A stretch of 64,000 bases of DNA from an uncultured Winogradskyella sp. (lineage in GTDB: Bacteria > Bacteroidota > Bacteroidia > Flavobacteriales > Flavobacteriaceae): the NCBI RefSeq assembly GCF_947496485.1, contig NZ_CANMCZ010000002.1, positions 248,001 to 312,000 on the forward strand, in the 5' to 3' direction. This document shows positions 11,017 through 18,077 of this stretch, one piece after another (the stretch's first letter is position 1; each line of letters starts with the position of its first letter). The notes under the pieces are model-generated. The model ran no database searches, was not told where the DNA came from, and worked only from the letters and a program-made list of their open reading frames with translations. The position numbers were made by a program, and so were the translations under genes.

Positions 11017-11043
11017 ATTACATGGAAATATATTCCTTGGAAA
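11017..11043. promoter_or_regulatory. Two operator-like sites before the DoxX/oxidoreductase/MarR operon
   Basis: ATTACATGGAAA (11017-11028) and ATTCCTTGGAAA (11032-11043) each match 10 of 12 bases of TTTCCATGGAAA, the centre of the perfect palindrome at 12806-12823. The second covers the -33 region of the promoter at 11036-11067, the position expected for a repressor. The MarR protein coded at 12296 is the obvious candidate ligand; this is inference. Confidence 0.55.
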
Positions 11044-11067
11044 ATAAATATTTTTTTAATAAATTTG
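11036..11067 (+). promoter_or_regulatory. Promoter of the DoxX-MarR operon
   Basis: TAAATTTG (11060-11067) fits the TAnnTTTG -7 box. CTTG (11036-11039) lies 20 bases upstream as a possible -33 box. The first gene starts 30 bases after the -7 box. Confidence 0.6.
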
Positions 11068-11097
11068 TTTAATATTTAAAAACAAAATGTACTCAAT

Positions 11098-11454
11098 ATG
11101 AAGCGAGACAGAATAATATATTATATAGCAACTGGTTTATTGACATTACTAATGATATTTTCAGTAAGTCAATATTTCTTTAACCACGAAACAATTAAAG
11201 AAGCCTTTACAAGTTTTGGATATCCTACATATTTAATTTATCCATATGGAATTATTAAACTTATTGGAATACTAGTTTTATGGTTGCCAGGATTGAGAAG
11301 TCTAAAGGAGTGGGCTTACTCTGGTTTTTTCTTTGCCTTTATTCTAGCGTTTTTCGCACATTATATGATTAGTGATGGTGAACAAATGGGTGCTCTTGTG
11401 GCTATAATATTATTATTGGTGTCATATATATTCTACAGAAGAATTAATAAATAG
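11098..11454 (+). CDS. DoxX-family small membrane protein
   Basis: A 118-residue protein with four hydrophobic helices (about 7-26, 45-64, 70-90, 95-113), the layout of the DoxX/DoxD-like family. It has the pattern of a first helix followed by FFNHETIKEAF and a tyrosine-proline segment typical of Bacteroidota members. DoxX proteins are often found with oxidoreductases and thiol or quinone stress genes. Here it leads a run (FMN reductase, GNAT, MarR) whose gaps are 2-25 bases. Confidence 0.8.
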   Translation: MKRDRIIYYIATGLLTLLMIFSVSQYFFNHETIKEAFTSFGYPTYLIYPYGIIKLIGILVLWLPGLRSLKEWAYSGFFFAFILAFFAHYMISDGEQMGALVAIILLLVSYIFYRRINK

Positions 11455-11479
11455 ATAATTGACTTAATAACTTAAACTA

Positions 11480-12010
11480 ATGAAAAAGATTATAACATTT
11501 GCAGGAAGTATTAGCAGTACATCAATTAACAAACAATTGGCAACATATGCATCGCAATTGTTAGATAATGTCAATACAACTATCTTAGATCTAAATGATT
11601 TTGAAATGCCAATCTACAGTCCTGAAAGAGAGAATGAATTGGGTTTTCCAAAGGAGGCAGTAGAATTTGTAAATCATCTCAAAAACTCAGATGGTATTAT
11701 AATTTCTTTAGCAGAATATAATGGTGCATACTCAGGAGCTTTCAAAAATATATTTGATTGGGCATCTCGTGTAGAAGGAAAAACATTTTTAGGTAAACCA
11801 ATGTTGTTAATGGCTTCGTCGCCAGGTGGAAGAGGGGGAGCTTCAGTTTTAGAGATGGCTTCTGATCGTTTTCCAAGACATGATGCAAATATTGTTGGTA
11901 AATTTTCTTTACCATCATTCTACGATAATTTTTCAGATGGAGAAATTACTAATGATAAGTTAAATAAAGAATTACTAGAAGAGGTAAAACAGTTTCAAGA
12001 AAGTTTGTAA
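11480..12010 (+). CDS. NAD(P)H-dependent FMN reductase / quinone reductase-like flavoprotein
   Basis: A 176-residue flavodoxin-fold protein. The N-terminal phosphate-binding loop is AGSISSTSINKQLA (8-21). LAEYNGAYSGAFKNIFDWASR (about 79-99) is the conserved segment of NADPH-dependent FMN reductases and azo/chromate/quinone reductases. SSPGGRGG (about 113-120) completes the flavin site. Such enzymes usually reduce quinones or electrophiles, which fits the MarR and pirin genes alongside. It is the second gene of the operon starting at 11098. Confidence 0.87.
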   Translation: MKKIITFAGSISSTSINKQLATYASQLLDNVNTTILDLNDFEMPIYSPERENELGFPKEAVEFVNHLKNSDGIIISLAEYNGAYSGAFKNIFDWASRVEGKTFLGKPMLLMASSPGGRGGASVLEMASDRFPRHDANIVGKFSLPSFYDNFSDGEITNDKLNKELLEEVKQFQESL

Positions 12011-12012
12011 TT

Positions 12013-12294
12013 ATGAAGATACAGCAAATTGATAATGAAAAGAAAGGAGAATTCTTTTATGAATTAGATGAAAAGAAACTTGGCTTAATGAGCTATAGTC
12101 ATGCTGGGTCTGACAAAATAATAATTGATCATACCGAAGTTGATATGTCCCTTAAAGGTCAAGGTTTAGGCTATAAGTTAGTGGAAGCTGCAGTTAACTA
12201 TGCGAGGGAGAACAATATAAAAATTATGCCATTGTGCCCTTTTGCAAATGCAGTTTTTAAAAAGCGAAGTGAATACAATGACGTAAGATTTTAA
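12013..12294 (+). CDS. Small GNAT-type N-acetyltransferase (YjdJ-like)
   Basis: A 93-residue minimal GNAT domain. DHTEVDMSLKGQGLGYKLV (about 40-58) holds the acetyl-CoA pyrophosphate loop (GQGLGYKL). IMPLCPFANAVFKKR near the C-terminus is the conserved PxCPF segment of the Gcn5-related YjdJ family, whose substrates are unknown. The gene starts 2 bases after the FMN reductase stop and ends 1 base before marR, so it is translationally packed into the operon. Confidence 0.85.
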   Translation: MKIQQIDNEKKGEFFYELDEKKLGLMSYSHAGSDKIIIDHTEVDMSLKGQGLGYKLVEAAVNYARENNIKIMPLCPFANAVFKKRSEYNDVRF

Positions 12295-12295
12295 T

Positions 12296-12733
12296 ATGGG
12301 TGATTTAGCAAAAGATATCAATTCAACATTTCCAAACAATAGAGTAAAAGCATTGCTCAATGTTATTTATACGGCTAATTGGATTACGAGTTGTCAGAAC
12401 GAATTTTTTAAAGATTATGGCATTTCACCACAGCAGTATAACATATTAAGAATTTTACGTGGGGCAGGCGAACCATTGAAAGTACAAACTATTAAAGATA
12501 GAATGTTAGAGCGCTCGCCAAATGCTACGCGTTTAATGGATAAGCTTTGTGCTAAAAACTATATTGAGCGTATACCATCAGCGCATGACAGACGCGTTGT
12601 TAAAATCGTTATCACAGAATCTGGAAAAGATTTACTAGAATCTATTCCAAATAACCTAAATAAAGATTTATTAAAGAATCTAGATGAAAGAGAAGCTGAG
12701 CAGTTAAGTAATCTGCTTGACAAAATGCGTTGA
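12296..12733 (+). CDS. MarR-family transcriptional regulator
   Basis: A 145-residue winged-helix repressor. The DNA-recognition helix region reads QQYNILRILRG ... KVQTIKDRMLERSPNATRLMDKL (about 45-85), and the wing is the diagnostic HDRRVVKIVITESGKDLL (about 98-115). There are cysteines at about 39 and 82, but no clear single N-terminal redox cysteine as in OhrR, so the signal it senses cannot be named. Flanking palindromes at 11017-11043 and 12806-12823 are its likely operators, implying control of its own operon and of the pirins. Confidence 0.9.
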   Translation: MGDLAKDINSTFPNNRVKALLNVIYTANWITSCQNEFFKDYGISPQQYNILRILRGAGEPLKVQTIKDRMLERSPNATRLMDKLCAKNYIERIPSAHDRRVVKIVITESGKDLLESIPNNLNKDLLKNLDEREAEQLSNLLDKMR

Positions 12734-12805
12734 CAAATTTTAAGTTTTTTATACTGAACTAGTTTTACTATCTCATATGTAATTCAACGCATTTTTTTAA
12801 TTAAA

Positions 12806-12823
12806 TAGTTTCCATGGAAACTA
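12806..12823. promoter_or_regulatory. 18-bp perfect palindrome before the first pirin gene
   Basis: TAGTTTCCATGGAAACTA is its own reverse complement. It sits 72 bases after marR and just upstream of the pirin genes. A possible ATG (12814) lies at its exact centre, which argues that the true pirin start is the next ATG at 12838. Proposed MarR operator. Confidence 0.65.
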
Positions 12824-12837
12824 AAAACACAATAAAA

Positions 12838-13710
12838 ATGAAACTAAACACAATAAAAAGTGTAGGACGAAGCGATTTCGTTAATATGGGGCCAATTAGG
12901 TTGCGTCAACCATTACCTACACAACAAATAGAAATCGTAGATCCATTTATTCTATTACATCATTACGGACCGTATAAAATTAATGAAAAAAATAATCCTT
13001 TTGATTTAGGTCCACATCCACATAGAGGTTTTGAACCAGTGACTTTTCTTGTCCAAGGCGAACAACTACATCGCGATTCTTTGGGTAATGAAAGTATTGT
13101 AAAGGCTGGAGATGTGCAATGGACAACAGCTGGGCGAGGTATTATTCATGCTGAAGGACCGACAAAAGAGCTCGTTAAAAAAGGTGGTGTTATTGAAGGG
13201 ATTCAGCTATGGTTAAATCTTCCGGCTGAAAAGAAAATGATGCAGGCCAATTATCAGCATGCCAAACATGAAGATTTTAGAGTTGTTACGTCTGACGATG
13301 GTAAAGTTGAAACTAGAGTGATAGCTGGTGAATTCAATGAGACTTATGGAAGAATTACTACTCAAACTGCAGTAAATACCTTAATTATTGATGCAAAAGT
13401 AGAAGGAACTCAAACGATTAAGTATTCTAATTCACAGCAAGGAATGCTTTATTTATTGAAAGGTAAGGTTAAAGTAAATGGAAACACAGGCTTGGAGTTA
13501 GATAAAAATCAAATCATTCAATTTCATCAAGATGGTGAAGGCTTTTCAATAGAAGCTGAAGCGAATAGTTTGTTACTGTTTTTATCTGGAGAGCCATTTA
13601 ATGAACCTGTGGCGACTTATGGGCCTTATGTAATGAATAATCAAACAGAAATTATGGAAGCTATGCGAGATTACCAAATGGGTAAAATGGGATTTCTTCC
13701 TGCGAATTAA
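12838..13710 (+). CDS. Pirin-family protein
   Basis: A bicupin of about 290 residues. The N-terminal cupin carries the metal-binding pattern of pirins: HPHRG followed by HRDS, then a second His/Glu pair in GRGIIHAEG. Pirins bind iron; bacterial ones include quercetin dioxygenases and redox-responsive regulators of dehydrogenases. The exact activity is unknown. I place the start at 12838, behind an A-rich leader, because the upstream in-frame ATG at 12814 falls in the centre of an 18-bp palindrome; using 12814 would add eight residues. A second pirin gene follows. Confidence 0.87.
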   Translation: MKLNTIKSVGRSDFVNMGPIRLRQPLPTQQIEIVDPFILLHHYGPYKINEKNNPFDLGPHPHRGFEPVTFLVQGEQLHRDSLGNESIVKAGDVQWTTAGRGIIHAEGPTKELVKKGGVIEGIQLWLNLPAEKKMMQANYQHAKHEDFRVVTSDDGKVETRVIAGEFNETYGRITTQTAVNTLIIDAKVEGTQTIKYSNSQQGMLYLLKGKVKVNGNTGLELDKNQIIQFHQDGEGFSIEAEANSLLLFLSGEPFNEPVATYGPYVMNNQTEIMEAMRDYQMGKMGFLPAN

Positions 13711-13717
13711 ATTTCTT

Positions 13718-13750
13718 TGTCATTCCTGAAAAGGCAGGAATCTAATTTTT
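13718..13750. repeat. Degenerate GTCATTCCTG intergenic palindrome
   Basis: Between the two pirin genes, ATTCCTG (13722-13728) pairs with CAGGAAT (13735-13741) and is preceded by TTGT. It looks like a short copy of the GTCATTCCTGCGAAGGCAGGAAT repeat found scattered in Flavobacteriaceae genomes. It may also act as an mRNA hairpin. Confidence 0.5.
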
Positions 13751-13764
13751 AAAAAAATAAAGCT

Positions 13765-14481
13765 ATGAAAACAATAATTCATAAATCAAATACAAGAGGC
13801 TATGCAGATCATGGCTGGTTAAAATCATACCATACGTTTAGTTTTGCTAGTTACCAAGATCCGGAGCGAATGAATTTTGGTATGTTGAGAGTATTAAATG
13901 ATGACCTTGTACAGCCGAAAATGGGATTTGGCACACACCCTCACCAGAATATGGAAATTATTTCAATTCCCTTAAAAGGCGCTTTATCCCATAAGGATAG
14001 TATGGGGAATAAACGTGCCATTGAAGTTGATGAAGTCCAAGTAATGAGTGCTGGTACAGGTTTAACACATTCTGAATTTAATGATAGCATGACTAATGAG
14101 GTTAATTTTCTACAACTATGGATTATACCTGAAGAAAAGAGTGTAAAACCTAATTATGAACAACGTAAGTTTTCTGTTGAGGGTAGAAAAAATCAACTTC
14201 AAGCTGTTGTCGCACCAAAACATAAATTACAAGGTGATGCTTTACCCATAAGTCAACAAGCATATATATACAGAACAAATTTAGATTTAGATAAGTTATT
14301 GGATATAGATTTAAAATCTGACAACAATGGACTTTACATTTTTGTTGTTGAAGGAAATGTAGATGTTGATGGTAATACACTTTCTATAAGAGACGCTATT
14401 GGTGTTTATGAAACAGAAAAGGTTCAAATAAAATCTAATGATAATTCAGAATTGGTTATTGTTGAAGTTCCTATGAGCTAA
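13765..14481 (+). CDS. Pirin-family protein (YhhW/quercetinase type)
   Basis: A 238-residue bicupin close to E. coli YhhW, a pirin with quercetin 2,3-dioxygenase activity. The start MKTIIHKSNTRGYADHGWLKSYHTFSF is the family signature. Metal ligands are visible in THPHQNMEI and LSHKDS and in GTGLTHSEFN. With the preceding pirin, the FMN reductase and MarR it forms a probable electrophile or aromatic-compound response group. The transcript ends at the terminator at 14504-14533. Confidence 0.9.
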   Translation: MKTIIHKSNTRGYADHGWLKSYHTFSFASYQDPERMNFGMLRVLNDDLVQPKMGFGTHPHQNMEIISIPLKGALSHKDSMGNKRAIEVDEVQVMSAGTGLTHSEFNDSMTNEVNFLQLWIIPEEKSVKPNYEQRKFSVEGRKNQLQAVVAPKHKLQGDALPISQQAYIYRTNLDLDKLLDIDLKSDNNGLYIFVVEGNVDVDGNTLSIRDAIGVYETEKVQIKSNDNSELVIVEVPMS

Positions 14482-14503
14482 AACTATAATTGGTTAATAG
14501 CGG

Positions 14504-14533
14504 AAAAGCATCCTAATTTAGGATGCTTTTTTT
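14504..14533 (+). terminator. Rho-independent terminator after the pirin genes
   Basis: A 10-bp perfect stem (14504-14513 with 14521-14530), 7-base loop and T run. Confidence 0.9.
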
Positions 14534-14590
14534 GGTTTATTTCACGATATTTGTAATTCAACTAACTATCAAAAAAATAAGATTAAGATT

Positions 14591-14773
14591 ATGGCGATGA
14601 ATAAAAATACAGTGCTGGCATGGGCTACCACAATTATGATTATTGTTGGATTGGCATTAATTGCATTAGGTGCCTTTAGGTATGATGATGTAGCTGGTTG
14701 GGGATTTGCTGCTGTAGGTGGTGGCTTTTTCTGTATAGCTTGGGTGTTTAACGCATTAAAAGGACGTGTTTAA
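14591..14773 (+). CDS. Small two-helix membrane protein next to ettA (CAL67264-type)
   Basis: Sixty residues with two hydrophobic helices (about 10-29 and 34-54) separated by the short loop FRYDDVAGWG. I recall a Flavobacteriia-specific family of this size, named CAL67264, lying beside an ABC-F gene, and this protein fits it; that identification is from memory. The gene ends 2 bases before ettA, so coupled translation is likely. A functional link to ribosome control is unproven. Confidence 0.75.
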   Translation: MAMNKNTVLAWATTIMIIVGLALIALGAFRYDDVAGWGFAAVGGGFFCIAWVFNALKGRV

Positions 14774-14775
14774 TT

Positions 14776-16467
14776 ATGAGCGACGATAAACAAATTATAT
14801 TTTCAATGTCTGGTGTTACTAAGACATTCCAATCAGCTAATACACCAGTTTTAAAGAATATTTATTTAAGTTTCTTTTATGGAGCTAAAATTGGAATCTT
14901 GGGTCTTAACGGTTCTGGTAAGTCAACTTTATTAAAGATTATTGCAGGTGTTGATAAGAATTATCAAGGTGATGTGGTTTTTAAGCCAGGTTATACTGTA
15001 GGTTATTTAGAGCAAGAACCACAATTAGATGACAACAAAACAGTAATGGAAGTTGTACGAGAAGGTGCTGCTGAAACGGTTGCAATTCTCGATGAGTATA
15101 ACAGTATTAATGATCAGTTTGGGTTGGAGGAAGTCTACAGCAATCCAGATAAGATGGAAAAGCTAATGAATCGCCAAGCTGAGCTGCAAGATCAAATTGA
15201 CGCAGCAAATGCATGGGAACTAGATACTAAACTAGAAATAGCTATGGATGCATTGCGCACACCAGATAGCGAAAAAAAGATTGGTGTTCTATCTGGTGGA
15301 GAGCGACGTCGTGTCGCATTATGCCGTTTATTATTACAAGAGCCTGATGTATTATTATTAGATGAGCCAACTAACCACTTAGATGCAGAATCTGTGCACT
15401 GGTTAGAGCATCACTTAGCACAATATAAGGGAACGGTTATTGCTGTAACACACGATAGATATTTCCTAGATAATGTTGCTGGTTGGATTTTAGAACTTGA
15501 TAGAGGTGAAGGTATACCGTGGAAAGGCAATTATTCGTCTTGGTTAGATCAGAAATCTAAACGTATGGCTCAAGAAAGCAAAGTAGCATCTAAGCGTCAA
15601 AAGACTTTAGAACGAGAGCTTGACTGGGTACGACAAGGAGCAAAAGGTCGTCAAACAAAGCAAAAAGCTCGTTTGAAGAACTACGATAAATTAATGAGTC
15701 AAGATCAAAAGCAACTCGATGAAAAATTAGAGATTTATATACCAAACGGTCCACGTTTAGGAACTAATGTTATTGAAGCTATTGGAGTTGCTAAAGGGTA
15801 TGATGACAAGCTTTTGTATGACGATTTAAATTTTAACCTTCCTCAAGCTGGTATTGTAGGTGTTATTGGTCCTAATGGGGCTGGTAAAACCACAATTTTT
15901 AGGATGATAATGGGTGAAGAAACTCCAGACAAAGGCGAGTTTAAAGTGGGAGAAACTGCAAAAATTGCTTATGTAGATCAAAAGCACTCTAATATTGATT
16001 CCGAAAAATCTATTTGGCAAAACTTTAGTGATGAGCAAGAGTTAATTATGATGGGAGGACGACAGGTAAATTCTAGAGCCTATTTAAGTCGTTTCAACTT
16101 TTCGGGAAGTGAACAAAATAAAAAAGTAAAATTGCTTTCTGGTGGTGAACGTAACCGCTTGCACTTAGCTATGACACTTAAAGAAGAGGGTAATGTATTA
16201 CTTTTAGATGAGCCTACTAATGATTTAGATGTTAATACATTACGAGCTTTAGAAGAAGGTTTAGAAAACTTTGCAGGTTGTGCTGTGGTGATTAGTCATG
16301 ATAGATGGTTTTTGGATAGAATATGTACGCATATCTTGGCATTTGAAGGGGATTCTCAAGTGTATTTCTTTGAAGGTGGGTTTAGTGAATATGAAGAAAA
16401 TAAGAAGAAACGTCTTGGAGGTGATTTAATGCCAAAACGTATTAAATATAGAAAATTAGTGAGATAG
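14776..16467 (+). CDS. ettA: Energy-dependent translational throttle protein EttA (ABC-F)
   Basis: A soluble ABC-F ATPase with two nucleotide-binding domains and no membrane domain, 563 residues. Domain 1 has GLNGSGKST (48-56), the signature LSGGERRRVALCRLL and the Walker B LLLLDEPTNHLD. Domain 2 has GPNGAGKTT, LSGGERNRLHLAM and LLLLDEPTNDLD. The linker between them is rich in Lys/Arg/Gln and contains the arm and P-site tRNA interaction motif region typical of EttA. It binds the ribosomal E site and gates the first elongation step according to the ATP/ADP ratio. The gene is paired with the 60-residue membrane protein upstream. Confidence 0.95.
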   Translation: MSDDKQIIFSMSGVTKTFQSANTPVLKNIYLSFFYGAKIGILGLNGSGKSTLLKIIAGVDKNYQGDVVFKPGYTVGYLEQEPQLDDNKTVMEVVREGAAETVAILDEYNSINDQFGLEEVYSNPDKMEKLMNRQAELQDQIDAANAWELDTKLEIAMDALRTPDSEKKIGVLSGGERRRVALCRLLLQEPDVLLLDEPTNHLDAESVHWLEHHLAQYKGTVIAVTHDRYFLDNVAGWILELDRGEGIPWKGNYSSWLDQKSKRMAQESKVASKRQKTLERELDWVRQGAKGRQTKQKARLKNYDKLMSQDQKQLDEKLEIYIPNGPRLGTNVIEAIGVAKGYDDKLLYDDLNFNLPQAGIVGVIGPNGAGKTTIFRMIMGEETPDKGEFKVGETAKIAYVDQKHSNIDSEKSIWQNFSDEQELIMMGGRQVNSRAYLSRFNFSGSEQNKKVKLLSGGERNRLHLAMTLKEEGNVLLLDEPTNDLDVNTLRALEEGLENFAGCAVVISHDRWFLDRICTHILAFEGDSQVYFFEGGFSEYEENKKKRLGGDLMPKRIKYRKLVR

Positions 16468-16490
16468 GAGTTCAAACTTTATTAATAAAA

Positions 16491-16515
16491 AAAAGCCAGC
16501 AACTGCTGGCTTTTT
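16491..16515. terminator. Bidirectional terminator between ettA and the minus-strand small genes
   Basis: The stem AAAGCCAGC / GCTGGCTTT with an A run on the left and a T run on the right can stop transcription from both sides. Confidence 0.85.
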
Positions 16516-16531
16516 CAATTTATGTAGTTTA

Positions 16532-16699
16532 TTATTTTCCTTCTAACTGTTTAATTTTTGCTTTTAACTTGGAAACTTTAAACAAATTTATACATACTAA
16601 AATAGTCATAGTAATTACAGCTATAGACAATATACTTATAATTTTTTCAGACGAATCTGTTTTTAAGACGTCATTTAAGATTAATAGTTGGATTTGCAT
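16532..16699 (-). CDS. Small single-span membrane protein, 55 residues
   Basis: Read on the minus strand, an ATG at 16699 opens 55 codons to a TAA at 16532. The product has a polar N-terminus, one transmembrane helix (about 20-40, SILSIAVITMTILVCINLF) and a basic coiled C-terminal tail (KVSKLKAKIKQLEGK). It follows the stop of the next upstream gene by 14 bases. Its helix-plus-tail resembles that protein (KLKAENKKLME there), so the two look like a tandem paralogous pair. No function is recognised. Confidence 0.6.
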   Translation of the reverse strand: MQIQLLILNDVLKTDSSEKIISILSIAVITMTILVCINLFKVSKLKAKIKQLEGK

Positions 16700-16713
16700 A
16701 AAATAGTAAGTAA

Positions 16714-16938
16714 TTAATTATCACCATAAAGGTGTCCACTGCCAAAATCTTTATTAGATTCTTCATAATCCTTAAAAGCATTGGTTTCCATTAGTTTTTT
16801 GTTCTCAGCCTTAAGCTTATACATCTTAACGATGGCAATAAGAATAAAAACTAAAAAAATAGATGCAACGGCTATTAAAATCATAGTAAGTTGAGTGGTT
16901 GTCACTATTATAGCCTTTGAGAGTAGGGTTTTAAGCAT
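16714..16938 (-). CDS. Small single-span membrane protein, 74 residues
   Basis: A short N-terminus is followed by a long hydrophobic helix (about 16-40), a Lys/Glu-rich coiled segment (YKLKAENKKLMETNAF) and an acidic Gly-rich end (SNKDFGSGHLYGDN). The layout recalls small Flavobacteriaceae membrane proteins with a cytoplasmic coiled tail. It is first of a two-gene unit with the 55-residue protein at 16532-16699, sharing the terminator at 16491-16515. No function is assigned. Confidence 0.65.
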   Translation of the reverse strand: MLKTLLSKAIIVTTTQLTMILIAVASIFLVFILIAIVKMYKLKAENKKLMETNAFKDYEESNKDFGSGHLYGDN

Positions 16939-17141
16939 ATTATTTAAGTTTAGACTTGGGTTCTAAGTTGCTAATATAGAAAAAAACTTAAAGTTAAATA
17001 CTTAATTTTAAATTATTTACAAAATACATATGAACATTTCATCGATTAAGTGACTAAATAATAGGACGAAAAACATTGATTTTACTGCTAGTTGTAGCAT
17101 TTTAAACTTATTAACAACCAAAAATTTAATATTTTCTAGAC

Positions 17142-17909
17142 TTAATACCAATCAAGTAGTACTACCTTAATAGAAGAATCACCATCATTAACTAATTTCT
17201 TAAATCTTTCAATATCACTTAATCCTTCGGTTCCTCTATAATGATATGGATAAACATGCTGAGGCTTAAAGTCTAGAACAGCGCTGGCTGCGCTATCTAC
17301 AGTCATAGTATAAGGTAGATTCATACAGACAAATGCTTTATCGATATTCTTTAGGCTTCGCATTTCTGGTATATCTTCTGTATCTCCAGATATGTATATG
17401 CGTTGATCATTTATAGTAAGCACATAACCATTACCACGTCCTTTAGTATGATACTTTAATGCTTCTTTTCTGAGATTATACATCGGTATAGCTTCAATAT
17501 TAATAGTATTGTGCTTGTAAGAATCGTTATTATTGAGAGTAACAATAGTTTTACTTGTCGTACTTGATATTTTGTCAGTAACTGCTTTTGGAGCTATTAT
17601 AGTTACGTCACTTAAGTTTAATGCTTCAAGTGTACTGTTACTCAAATGATCACCATGAATATCTGTTATCAATACTAAAGTTGGTGGTTTTTGTCCTTTA
17701 AAAGCCTCTAAACCACCTACAGGATCAATATAAATAATTTCATCTTCATTTTCTATAACTAAAGTTCCATGTGTAATGGGTATTATTTTTGCAGAAGGGT
17801 CAGATACTACTTCTTCTTTAGAAACAGAAGCTGACTCGTCTGCTTTTTCATTTTTACAAGCAAACACAATAGAAATAATAAGTAATAATAAGGTTTTAGA
17901 TAGTTTCAT
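17142..17909 (-). CDS. Metallo-beta-lactamase-fold hydrolase, lipoprotein
   Basis: A 255-residue protein that begins with a lipoprotein signal (MKLSKTLLLLIISIVFAC, lipobox at VFAC, Cys 18), so it is probably anchored in the envelope. The MBL fold is marked by TDIHGDHL (D-x-H-x-D-H), SGDTEDIPEM and a late histidine in YPYHYRG. The set resembles UPF0173/UlaG-like members rather than classical beta-lactamases, and the first histidine of HxHxDH is replaced by Asp. The substrate is unknown. The start at 17909 is chosen because a longer frame upstream would hide the signal peptide. Its promoter region is shared with the coiled-coil gene on the other strand. Confidence 0.82.
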   Translation of the reverse strand: MKLSKTLLLLIISIVFACKNEKADESASVSKEEVVSDPSAKIIPITHGTLVIENEDEIIYIDPVGGLEAFKGQKPPTLVLITDIHGDHLSNSTLEALNLSDVTIIAPKAVTDKISSTTSKTIVTLNNNDSYKHNTINIEAIPMYNLRKEALKYHTKGRGNGYVLTINDQRIYISGDTEDIPEMRSLKNIDKAFVCMNLPYTMTVDSAASAVLDFKPQHVYPYHYRGTEGLSDIERFKKLVNDGDSSIKVVLLDWY

Positions 17910-18077
17910 ATCCTTGGCGTTTTTCTTTAAAGATATAGAAGAAGTATTTATTATTAAAATCTTGTAACATTTTAATTGCAAATACTACTTATAATTTAGC
18001 TGGTAAAGTTTTTATAGTCATAAAAAATTACCGAAATTGCTTATCCGAAAATTGTTCAACCAAATAATACTATAAAT

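Noticed and set aside
12013-12733. GNAT plus MarR as a toxin-antitoxin pair
   Set aside because: The GNAT is a YjdJ-type domain rather than the TacT type, and the regulator is a full MarR protein, not a ribbon-helix-helix antitoxin.
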